Of a stretch of DNA of 64,000 bases, positions 55,255 through 64,000 are shown one piece after another. The stretch comes from Elephas maximus indicus (lineage: Eukaryota; Chordata; Mammalia; Proboscidea; Elephantidae), in contig NC_064839.1 of the NCBI RefSeq assembly GCF_024166365.1, positions 35,042,378 to 35,106,377 of the forward strand, read 5' to 3'. The notes under the pieces are model-generated. The model searched no databases and had not been told where the DNA came from. It saw only the letters and a list, made by a program, of their open reading frames with translations. Position numbers and translations under genes: made by a program. The number at the start of each line of letters is the position of its first letter. Position 1 is the stretch's first letter.

Positions 55255-55555
55255 TGTCCCTTTTTGAGGCCTTCCCTAAATGCCCTATATGAAACTGTCC
55301 CCTCCACCCCCAACTGCTGTATAAAGTTCTTAGCATAGTCCTTGGAACCCCTTTACATGCTTTATTTTCCTCTAATACACTTCTCATGCCTGACATATAC
55401 TAATTTATTTCTTAGTTGTCTCTTCTCCACTGGAATTTAAGCTCCATGAGGGCAGGGACCTTGTTTGGTTCACCACTATATTCCCCAGCCCTTATAGTGA
55501 TGCCTGGCAAAGAGTAAAGGCCTGAAAAATATTTGTTGAATGAACTAAAGAATCC
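55255..55555 (+). repeat. L2 LINE 3' region
   Basis: GGAATTTAAGCTCCATGAGG, GCAGGGACCTTGTTTGGTTC and a TTTGTTGAATGAACTAAA end. Confidence 0.75.
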
Positions 55556-55629
55556 TTGAAACAATCCCTGAAGGAGGTGAGGTGTCTTCATTTACAGATT
55601 AGAGAAACTGAAGCTCAAGGAAGTTAAAA

Positions 55630-56550
55630 TAACTTGTTTATCTCACAAACAACCCAGTTAAAAAATGGGCAAGGAATTGAATAGACATTTATCCAAAGAA
55701 AATATACCAATGGTCAGTAAGCTCATGAAAGATGGAGAAATTTGATATACAGAGAAATTTGAACCCTCCTGCATTGCTGCTGGAAATGTAAAATGTTGCA
55801 GTGCTGTGGGTATTCATCAAAAAGCTACACATAGAATTACTATAACCAAAAAACCAAACCCTTTCCCGGTTGAGTCAATTACAACTCATAGCCGCCCTAT
55901 AGGACAGAGTAGAACTTGCCACATAGGGTTTTCAAGGAGCAGCTGGTGGATTTGAACTGCTGACTTTCTGGTAGCTCTTAACTACTGCAGCCACCAGAAT
56001 TATGACTCAGCAATTTTACTCTGGCGTATATACCCAAAAGAAAGCAGGGACTCAAACCGATATGTCTATGCCATTGTTCATTGTAACACTATTCCCAATA
56101 GCCAGAAGGTGGAAGGTGGAAACAACGCAAATATTCATCAGCAAATGAATGGTTAACAAAATGTGATATGTGCACACAATGGAATATTATTCAGCTGTTA
56201 AAAGGAATGTTCTAATACATGCTACCACATGGATGAGCTTTGAAAACATGCTAAGCAAAATAAACAAGACAACGAAAGGACAAATATATGATCCCACTTA
56301 TGAAATATCTACACTAGGCAAATTAATAGAGACAGAAAGTAGATTTGAGGTTACTAGGGGCTGGGAGGAGCAGGAGAATGGAGAGTTACTACTTAATGAG
56401 TACAGTGTCTGTTTGGAGTGACCAAGTTTTAGACATAGATAATGGTGGTGGTTGCACAACATGGTGGAGGTAATTAACGCCACTGATTTGTACACTTAAA
56501 GATGATTAAAATGACAAAGTTTATGTTACATTTCACTACAGTAAAAAGAT
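55630..56550 (+). repeat. Old L1 3' region split by an AfroSINE
   Basis: AACCCAGTTAAAAAATGGGC, ATATGTGCACACAATGGAAT and GGTGGAGGTAATTAACGCC follow the old L1 ORF2 end and 3' UTR. The SINE at 55840-55995 interrupts it. Confidence 0.8.
55840..55995 (-). mobile_element. AfroSINE with short target-site duplication
   Basis: AACCAAAAAACCAAACCCTT tail and TGACTTTCTGGTAGCTCTTA in reverse. AGAATTA flanks it at 55833-55839 and 55996-56002. Confidence 0.88.
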
Positions 56551-57162
56551 TCAAATAAAGAATTTGAATGCTTTTCAGTTTGGCGCGAATATAAAACTAT
56601 AAATGCTCTTGCATTGGTTTTTAATGAACTCTAGAAATGGCATTTATTATTTATTACTGTTTTCACTGGACTGATTCTCATTGCCATCATGGTATCTGCT
56701 GCCAGAGAACGAAAATAGCATTAATCCAAGTAGAAACATGACTGGGAAGCAAGATACTCTAAGTGTGACCCAGACTGCATGAGCGGCCTCAAAACACTCA
56801 TGTTTTAAGGGGGGGAAATATCAAGGGTTATGGATTACCCCTTTATCCTTGTTTACTTGCCTTTGCAAGGATAAATGGCCTGAGCTAATTTTTCCATAAT
56901 CTTTAACCTCTCTCTGTATACTGACTTCCTGCTTGCCATCCCAGTCTGTGTTGGTGGAAACAAAGTGAAGGAGGGTTTGCTCCTTGCTTGCTACGCAGGC
57001 AGCATTTAGTGTTGACATCTGTTTTCAGGGTAGAGATTAATGAAGACAGAGACCATATGTAATTCGTTTTGGACAAGGGACATTTTGGGGAGGTTGGGAG
57101 AAAGAATTCGATAATTAAGCTTCATGCAAATAAACTTCCCATCCCTGGAATCCCATGCGATA
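56551..57162. other. Intron 2 stretch, nothing recognised
   Basis: No gene-like or repeat signal was seen. Confidence 0.4.
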
Positions 57163-57173
57163 CACCTGTCAAC

Positions 57174-57342
57174 CAAAAACCAAACCAAACCCACTGCCGT
57201 CAAGTCGACTTTGACTCATAGTGACCCTATAGGACAGAGTAGAACCACCCCATAGAGTTTCCAAGGAGCGCCTGGTGGATTTGAACTGCCAGCCTCTTGG
57301 TTAGCAGCTGTAGCACTTAACCACTACGCCACTGGGGTTTCC
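57174..57342 (-). mobile_element. AfroSINE with 11-bp target-site duplication
   Basis: AAACCCACTGCCGTCAAGTC, GACTCATAGTGACCCTATAG and a TACGCCACTGGGGTTTC head. CACCTGTCAAC lies at 57163-57173 and 57343-57353. Confidence 0.96.
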
Positions 57343-57824
57343 CACCTGTCAACAAGGGAGATTTAATGGTTGTGGGAGCCTCAATCTGATGCTCCTGGAG
57401 TGCAGCACATGAGCTTGTGGACATACACTGGGAGTTGTGCTTGTGCAGCTCGATATTCCAAGCTGCTTATCTCTCCCAGAAAAATGTTTGGGGTTATAGC
57501 TGGCTGATTAGAGGAACTCTGACTTACTTTAGCGTATGCAGCCTGGTGACCTGAAGTGGAACATTCTTGAATCTGAAGTCTAAAATTTTCCTCTTTTGCA
57601 TGGCTGTCTGAATGTCCTTACATTTTTCTGCGATTTGGAACTGGATATCCAACTGAAAACCATTCAAGGAGAAGGGAATGTGTGTGAAGGGAAGATGGAG
57701 AAAGACGAAACTTTGCTGTTATTCCCATTCTAGTTACTCTCCAGCTGTCCTGTTCTTTTGTGTGAACTAACTTCCTGGCATCCATTTAACCAGCAAAATC
57801 TCACAAATGGCATCAGACTGCAGG

Positions 57825-57995
57825 CTCTGTTAATAGCTGTGTGACTTTCCCAAGTCCATTCAACTCTTTGAGCCTCAGTTTCCTCATTTATAAAACTCGG
57901 GATATTAAATCCCTACCTCATAGGGTTGTTGTATCTACTAAGATTATTAGCCAACTCAATCACGGGGATAGCACTGGGCCAGGCAGCATTTTTAT
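57825..57995 (+). repeat. MIR fragment
   Basis: GCCTCAGTTTCCTCATTTAT and CTACCTCATAGGGTTGTTGT. Confidence 0.75.
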
Positions 57996-58010
57996 TCGTT
58001 TGTGCAAGGG

Positions 58011-58222
58011 GTTGCCATAAGTGCGGGCTGAGTCCACAGCATCTAACAACAACTCATGGTGACCTCGTGTATATCAGTAGAGCTGTGGTCCACAGGGTTT
58101 TCAGTGGCTGATTTTTCAGAAGTAGGTGCCCAGGCTTTCTTCCAGGTGCCTCTAGGTCAACTTGAACCTCCACCCTTTTGGTTAGCAGCAGAGTGAGTTA
58201 ATGATTTGCACACCCAGGGACA
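58011..58222 (-). mobile_element. AfroSINE, divergent type
   Basis: CATCTAACAACAACTCATGG, GGTTTTCAGTGGCTGATTTT and a TTTTGGTTAGCAGCAGAGTG to ACCCAGGGAC head in reverse. The GCATCTAACAAC part matches the RTE tail type. Confidence 0.85.
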
Positions 58223-59720
58223 ATGAGGCTTCTATTTTTAGGTTGTAGTTATTGGCCATAGTTCTTAGTAGCAAATGGATACAAACAATTAGAGACTTGT
58301 CAGGTTTAAAAATCTGTCTTTAGGTTAAATGACAAGCTCCTCCCGACACCCCCACCCCCCAAAAAAGCGGGCAAATTGGAGGTCTGATGGTCCTTTCCTT
58401 CCCATTTTTTAAACATTGTTAAGCAGCTCATAAAATTATGTTGTCTGCCCCGTGTGTGTGCTCAATAAACCTGGAACATTTAGTAATTTCATGGTCACCC
58501 ATCAATGGAAGACATGACAGAATTATTCAGTGCCATCTAAGATAGTCAACCTAGAAAGAAATTTTAAAGGTGGTGGGATCTGTGGAGAGTTATGGTTTTG
58601 TGGTTGGTGTTAGAAACACGGCTTTTAACCAGCAATAAGAAAAATTCCTGCTTAGCTAAATGGGGTTGTTTAGGATTCCTTTTGTCCATCAAGTTAAACT
58701 TCTCGTCTGTTATCTTGAGTATTTGTTAGAAACTGTAGCCCTTGGTTTGGGAGTACACTATGGCAGTGTGACCGTCAAGAACTTTGTAAGGCTCTCGGAC
58801 CTTGCCTTCAAGGTTAAGTGCATAACTTTCTCTTCCTGAGGCTGGGCGCTCAAGTTCAAATGGTCCTTAAAATGAAGCTAAATGCTGTGCTCCTTGGTGT
58901 GTCAGCCATGAGAAGTACATTCTGACGATGAGAGGAAGATAACCCATAATGTGCTCTTTGTGTGTGATGTGTGGAAAACACTACTTCTAAGTAGTTGCTT
59001 CGAAGAGACTGGGTTATCCCACTAGTTACCAAGTCAACTATGGTTAGCTGGCTTTGATAGCAGGCTTCTGTCCTTGAATCTCAACATCTTCAGGAAATAT
59101 ATAGAGGCTTTTGAAACTGCCTTGTTCCTACCCACTCACATTCCATTTATGGGCCTGGTCAGGGTTGGGAGAGGAAACAGGATCCTTAAAGTTGGACTGT
59201 TCCATGGCATAATGGCAATTCCAAGCAACGAATGTTGCTTAGTGCTTGAAGCCTGTCCCTGGACCAAAAGCTTTTCATGAACTTGGGTTTAATTTTTTAT
59301 TTGAACTTCAGTCATCTTTTTCGGAGTCTGCTACTAATTCTGCCAAATACGCTAGAAAATGGGGGACTGTAGGATGAATGGAAACATGGAATAATCACAG
59401 TATGTTAAAGGCACCATAAAAAAGTGATTCTTCTTATTAGTTTTTGTCATCATGAAAGTAATTCATTCTTACCGTAACTGGCAATATAACACAAAGACGT
59501 ATAAAGAAAATGTATTTTAAAAAAAACCAAAAACAACTGCTTCTCACTCCTACGTCAGCCCCATTTCTTTCAATCTTCTCTCCACCTCCATGTGAGTTAC
59601 TCTTAACACCCATGCTGTGTAGAATTCCACACTGTTCTGGGGCTTCTTTTTTGTTTTGTTTTGTTTTTACTTTTTTCTTAATGATACTACTATTGCTGGG
59701 AAGCATGTCCCCATTTTACA
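58223..59720. other. Intron 2 stretch, nothing recognised
   Basis: Apparently single-copy sequence. A TTTTG simple repeat lies at 59649-59665. Confidence 0.4.
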
Positions 59721-59727
59721 CATGAGG

Positions 59728-60400
59728 AAAAGAGCATGGTGGTGAAAAGCACTCACTGTGGGATCAGACACACCTGGATTGGAGCCCTGAACCCTCCACT
59801 CACCAGCATGCAGGGCTTCAAACCAGTTCTGATATGTCCCCCTGTTGAGAATTTGCATTTCCGTGCCAGATGTACTGAATCAGAATCAGCAAGACATTTG
59901 GGGCAAGGAAAAGAGAGACAATGATGCCTACCCCGCAGGGTGGTTGGGAGGATAAAATGAGAAAAACAGACATACAGAGAACAATGCAAGAGTCTGGATT
60001 ATAGGGAGAAACACAGGCATAGCGATAAACTCTCAGGCCAGACTGCTTGGGTTCAAACCTCAGATCTGCCATTTACTAGCTGCCTCAATTTCCCCATCTA
60101 TAAAAAAGGAACATTGATAGTACCAAAACCAAACCAAACCCATTGATGTCAAGTCGATTCCTACACATAGCAACCCTATAGGACAGAGTAGAACTGCTCC
60201 GTAAGTTTTCCAAGCCTATAATCTTTACAGAAGCAGACCATCACATCTTTCTCCCGTGGAGCAGCTGGTGGGTTCAAACTGTTAACCTTTCAATTAACAA
60301 CTGAGCACTTAACCACGGTGCCACCAGTGCTCCTACCAGCCCCATAAATTGTGAGATTAAACGACTTACTATTTGTAAAGTGTTTAGAATTGTTCCTGAC
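59728..60400 (+). repeat. MIR fragments, the second split by an AfroSINE
   Basis: First: about 59728-59815. Second: 60015-60121 (TGCTTGGGTTCAAACCTCAG, CTCAATTTCCCCATCTATAA), continuing after the SINE at 60336-60400 (GTGAGATTAAACGACTTACT). A MER5-like piece may lie at 59820-59900. Confidence 0.6.
60122..60335 (-). mobile_element. AfroSINE (longer type)
   Basis: CAAACCCATTGATGTCAAGT tail, ATCTTTCTCCCGTGGAGCAG insert and a GGTGCCACCAGTGCTCC head in reverse. Confidence 0.93.
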
Positions 60401-61425
60401 TTAATAGTGTTCTATACATATTTACAATATTAGTTGAAGCTATTAGTTGAGGCTGTAGTATTTGGTGGTGGTGATAATGATGATATTGTGGTGAAAAGAT
60501 TTGCCCATTTAGAGATGGCCAAGGGGTTCTTGGACTCTTGTCATTGGGATTTGGTTTCTAAACCAAGTGACCAAATAACTAACTGGTTTAGGATAGGAGG
60601 ATATGCTGGGTTAAAGAATAATTAGTTCCCTGCTGGCTTTATTTTTGTTTAACTTTTTATTATGGAAATGTTCAAGTATACACAACCCCCCATGTACTAA
60701 TCTTCTAGTTTCAACATTCTATCATTCTTGTTTCCTCCTACTTGCTGACTTTAGGGTTCACAGTGGCTCAGAGACACTGCCCAGCCCTCGCCAGCATTAA
60801 AGTGAGCTTCCTGGAGCCTTCCCAGAGCTGGAGATCCCCTGTCTTTCCTATAATCTCTGCTTTATCAGCCCAGAAGATCAAGTTGCATGGCAAGATGATA
60901 GGTCTTAATGAGTACCTGGAAATTCAGGTTGGGGCTGTCTCTCACATTTCTTCTGTCATTTCTCATAGGGCAGGGCTTTGCTGCCATTAGGATGAGATGC
61001 CCCAAAGCAAGTGCCTCTCATCAAGTTATTTCCAAAACCATTTTCATTTTTTCAGGCCATGACCCTTGGCTAATCCAGTCATGCTTTTCCCAAATTTCAC
61101 TACATAGATTTGGGGCAGCTACAGGAAGGAATTCAGTTTGGTAAATGAGGGCAGCTCTTGTTCCCTGCTTGTATTAGAAAACCCCACAGTCCCTTTGCCC
61201 CATTACTTCCACTGGGAGCAGGGAGTGGTTACTTGGAAAACATCTTATTTTTCTAGTTTGAAAAGAAATTACTATTTTAGAAATAAACGGTTGGTTCTAC
61301 CTAGCTTTTAAGTACTTTTCATTTCTTCTGCTGTCATTTTTATAATTCTTCTGTTCATTTAGCAAATACTTGTTTTCTAGCTTGTATGTCTAAATGCATA
61401 TAATAATAACTTATTAACTTGCATT
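60401..61425. other. Intron 2 stretch, nothing certain
   Basis: 60640-60735 (TTATTATGGAAATGTTCAAG) may be an old repeat. The rest was not recognised. Confidence 0.35.
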
Positions 61426-61429
61426 GTTC

Positions 61430-61655
61430 TTTAGCTTTCAAAATATGATTACATTCCCTGTTTTGGTTAATCTCCACAAAACCCTGGAGAAGTTAGACTC
61501 TACCAGTGGTGGTTGATATCCTTCATGTTACAGTAGAGAAAACTGCAGCCTAGAGAGGTTAAACAATTTGCTTAAGGTCACCCAGCAAGAACATGGGTGA
61601 ATCTGGGTTTATAATCCATTTGCAGACTCTGAGACCAGTCATAGTTTATTATACC
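61430..61655 (-). repeat. MIR fragment
   Basis: TAGAGAGGTTAAACAATTTG and CTTAAGGTCACCCAGCAAGA. Confidence 0.7.
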
Positions 61656-61800
61656 TACCTCCCGCTCCCTTCCCACCCCTGTTTGGGATGTGAGTTGTAG
61701 GCTCAGTTTAAGAGATGAGGATAGGGATGGGGCATAGTTTTAACTTTTTACAAACTGGGAGCGAAGGTGAAGTGAGAGTGATCACTTGAAGGATCAGGCC

Positions 61801-61840
61801 CTTTCCTGTGAACTTGGCTCCTTTCCTGTGAACTTAACTC
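61801..61840. repeat. 20-bp tandem duplication
   Basis: CTTTCCTGTGAACTTGGCTC is followed directly by CTTTCCTGTGAACTTAACTC. Confidence 0.9.
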
Positions 61841-61994
61841 TTTTTGGTTGCTCAGTTTACTTGCCAGTTAGCCGACTTCCAGCTACTGTATAGAATGGCA
61901 GCCCTACCCTATCATTGGGATCCTAACTTTGAGGCAGAATCATCCTTTAAAAATAGCTAATCAAGAGAAAGGGAGAGTCATCCATAGCTTAAAT

Positions 61995-62130
61995 AACCCA
62001 TGTTAAGAGCCAGACTTAGCTCTGCTGTTTACTAGTTATGGGATATTGGGCAAGTTTCTTAATCTCTCTGAGCCTCAGTTTTTTCGTCTTCAAAATGGGA
62101 ATAATTGTAGTACCTACTCTCTTTTATATC
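61995..62130 (+). repeat. MIR fragment
   Basis: CAAGTTTCTTAATCTCTCTG and CTTCAAAATGGGAATAATTG. Confidence 0.75.
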
Positions 62131-62438
62131 TCTGGCAAGGGCGTGGTCATTGGCTTCAGAAACAGTTTGAGAGGATGGCCCCTAGTGGAAGAAATGAAAA
62201 CTGCAGCCCAGGCCATCGTGAATGGCTTTGGGGCTTCCTGGCAGAAAACTGACCCTCATGAATGCAGAGGTGTATAGCCTTGTAAATAGGCCTAAGAGCA
62301 AGGTTTTTTTTTTTTTTTTTTTTTAAATAAAATAGTACTTGATAAAAATAGAAATTTCACTGGAGAGGTCAGGGGCAATTATTTGAACGGGAGGAAAATA
62401 GGCCAGCTTGAGAATTTCCCAGAATGAATTTGCCGACT

Positions 62439-62481
62439 GTTGCCTCTGCCTGGAGGGCCTGTTGCCTCTGCCTGGAGGGCC
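62439..62481. repeat. 22-bp tandem duplication
   Basis: GTTGCCTCTGCCTGGAGGGC starts at 62439 and again at 62461. Confidence 0.92.
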
Positions 62482-62489
62482 CTCGAGCC

Positions 62490-62815
62490 AGATTTCCACA
62501 AGGCTGGCGCCTTCAGGTCTCAGCTTAGATGCCTCCACCTCAGGGAGGCCTGCCCTTACCATCATCCAATGTACCCTTAACTCCCCAAATTGCCTCCCCC
62601 CAGCTCCCATCACTCTTGTGTCACCTTTTTTAATTTCTTTAAATCTAGTACTTATCACCACTTGAAATGGCTAGTTTATATATTTTCTCCATCTCTCCCA
62701 CAATAGTGTAAGCTCAGTGAGAGCAAGTGCCTTATCTGTCTTGTTCATGATTTTGTCCTTGTAGCCTAGCACAGCATCTGGCATATAGTTTGATGAATAT
62801 CTGTTGAATGAGTCC
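62490..62815 (+). repeat. L2 LINE 3' region
   Basis: CAGCTTAGATGCCTCCACCT, GTAAGCTCAGTGAGAGCAAG and an ATCTGTTGAATGAGT end. Confidence 0.75.
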
Positions 62816-62919
62816 TTTTGAGACACTTATCACCACAGCTTCTCCAACTTTGGGTATTACTCATCAGTGCTGAATAAAAGATTAACCAAAATTACATTTG
62901 ATTTTTTATTTAATAAACT

Positions 62920-63125
62920 TCAATATACTGGGTATTATGTGCCAGGCATTGTTCTATGTGCCTTAAAATAACCCTAGGAGATAGGTACCATTGTTTTCCC
63001 ATTCTACAGGTGGGTAAACTTGTCCAAGGTCACAGAGCTAGTAAGTTGTAGAATTGGGATTTGAACTCAGGCAGTCTCGTTCCAAAGTGTATGCATGCTC
63101 CTAACCTCTATACCATGCTGGCTGT
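62920..63125 (-). repeat. MIR
   Basis: ATTATGTGCCAGGCATTGTT, CAAGGTCACAGAGCTAGTAA and GGGATTTGAACTCAGGCAGT. Confidence 0.8.
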
Positions 63126-63621
63126 CTGTTGTTATCTGCCACTTACTAATTGTGTAAACTGTTTATTTAAATATAGACTATCATAGCATCTCATTGTACC
63201 TTGATTCTCTAATTTTTTGACTCAATCTGTACTCTGCAACAGTTAGTTGAGAGGTTCATTTTCATACTAGAAGAGAGCCTTCTAGTGCCATGTGAAAGAG
63301 AGGCCCCTTTTTGTTCTTACTGAGAAAGAGAAGTTGCTTTATAGACCGGCTACCTTTTTCACTTTACAAGGAAATGAGAGCAAGTTCAGATCACAGTTAC
63401 CAATCACCCTATGAATTGTGAAGAATGTAAGATGATATTGACTCTTTTGAAGTCTTTTCTGATCTGTCATCAGGTTTTGGGTTTTTTTTGGGTGTGTGCG
63501 TGTATTCTTGTCTTGTGTGAGTTAGGGTTTTGGTGGGTGAATCAAGTCCCCTTTTTGAAGGAAGAATACTCTTGTCTTTAATCTGCCCAATTTCCTAACA
63601 ACTCTGATTTATGCCCTGCAG
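63126..63621. other. CDH1: End of CDH1 intron 2
   Basis: No repeat was recognised. A pyrimidine-rich stretch (CCAATTTCC, then CTCTGATTTATGCCCTGCAG) leads to the acceptor at 63620-63621. Confidence 0.7.
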
Positions 63622-63845
63622 TGAGCTTTGAAGGATGCACTGGTCGACCAAGGACAGCCTATTTTTCTGAAGACACCCGATTCAAAGTGGCCACAGATGG
63701 TGTGGTTACGGTCAGATGGCCTGTACAACTTCATAATCCAGAGACCAGCTTTCTTGTCCATGCCTGGGACTCCACCCGCAGAAAGCTTTCCACCAAAGTG
63801 ACACTGAAGGTCACTGGGCACCACCGACACCACCAACAGCATCAT
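63622..63845 (+). CDS. CDH1: CDH1 (E-cadherin) coding exon 3: propeptide domain
   Basis: The exon is 224 nt, identical in length to other mammals. Joined to exon 2 it begins with the split Val codon and reads Ser-Phe-Glu-Gly-Cys-Thr-Gly-Arg, then a Thr-Ala-Tyr-Phe-Ser segment, Asp-Thr-Arg-Phe-Lys-Val and Ala-Trp-Asp-Ser-Thr. This is the cadherin propeptide fold. It completes residue 129 at the exon end. The last nine residues (His-His-Arg-His-His-Gln-Gln-His-His) are His/Gln-rich where human E-cadherin is Pro/His-rich. The acceptor is GCCCTGCAG. The donor GTATGT at 63846 follows a T rather than the usual G. The furin-type cleavage site and EC domains lie in later exons outside the window. Confidence 0.97.
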
Positions 63846-64000
63846 GTATGTTTGAGTGTTTCTTGGAACGTCACTGTTATTTTAGTGTGCTGTCTAACCA
63901 GGGTTCCTAAACCCTGGTACTATTGATATTTTGGCCAGATAATTCTTTGTTGTGTGTGTATGGGCAGGGGGCTATTCACTACAGGATTTTAAGTAGCATC
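63846..64000 (+). other. CDH1: CDH1 intron 3, first part
   Basis: It starts GTATGT and runs off the window. 63890-63940 (GGGTTCCTAAACCCTGGTAC) resembles the end of an old interspersed repeat. Confidence 0.8.

Larger units (their letters stand above)
17678..63621 (+). other. CDH1: CDH1 intron 2 (about 46 kb)
   Basis: The large second intron runs from donor GTGAGG (17678) to acceptor ATGCCCTGCAG (63611-63621). The human gene also has a very long intron 2, and that intron is reported to hold enhancer activity and alternative starts. Here it is largely interspersed repeats, listed separately. No additional exon with splice sites and coding similarity was found inside it. Confidence 0.93.

Overview
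The window is mammalian nuclear DNA, almost certainly from an afrotherian and most likely an elephant or close paenungulate. More than twenty copies of the afrotherian tRNA-derived SINE (AfroSINE) occur on both strands. They accompany an RTE/BovB-type LINE whose 3' end matches the SINE tail, fairly young lineage-type L1 copies, and older mammalian repeats (MIR, L2, MER5-like, old L1). There are no bacterial, plasmid or CRISPR features.

The only host protein-coding gene I can support is CDH1 (E-cadherin) on the + strand. Coding exon 1 is 16720-16767 (48 nt), exon 2 is 17563-17677 (115 nt) and exon 3 is 63622-63845 (224 nt). All have proper splice signals and join in phase to give the first 129 residues: signal peptide plus most of the propeptide. 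Intron 1 is about 0.8 kb and intron 2 about 46 kb. The promoter (about 16430-16720) is a TATA-less CpG island with three E-boxes, a CCAAT box and a GC box in the order known for the E-cadherin promoter.

Layout: 1-674 is the 3' end of a minus-strand L1. 675-6097 is a decayed ERV-L provirus (gag-like, protease, RT, RNase H, integrase zinc region, C-terminal dUTPase-like domain, 3' LTR). It has no env, its integrase catalytic core is deleted, and another repeat is inserted at about 1866-2365. 6098-11200 is an old L1 tail split by a 4.9-kb composite L1 insertion flanked by a 15-bp direct repeat. About 11295-12506 is a minus-strand LTR-like block with a 73-bp tandem repeat. 12510-16400 is CDH1 upstream DNA with MIR and AfroSINE copies. 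16430-63845 is CDH1 promoter to exon 3, with intron 2 filled by repeats, notably the RTE LINE at 43310-45741 (minus) and an L1 3' half at 50571-52757 (plus).

No undescribed biological system is evident. The most informative observations are the architecture of the composite L1 insertion, the tail shared by the RTE LINE and AfroSINEs, a GC-rich perfect inverted repeat just upstream of the CDH1 promoter, a 69-bp near-duplicate pair upstream of that promoter, and an LTR-like block shared between the ERV insertion and CDH1 intron 2.
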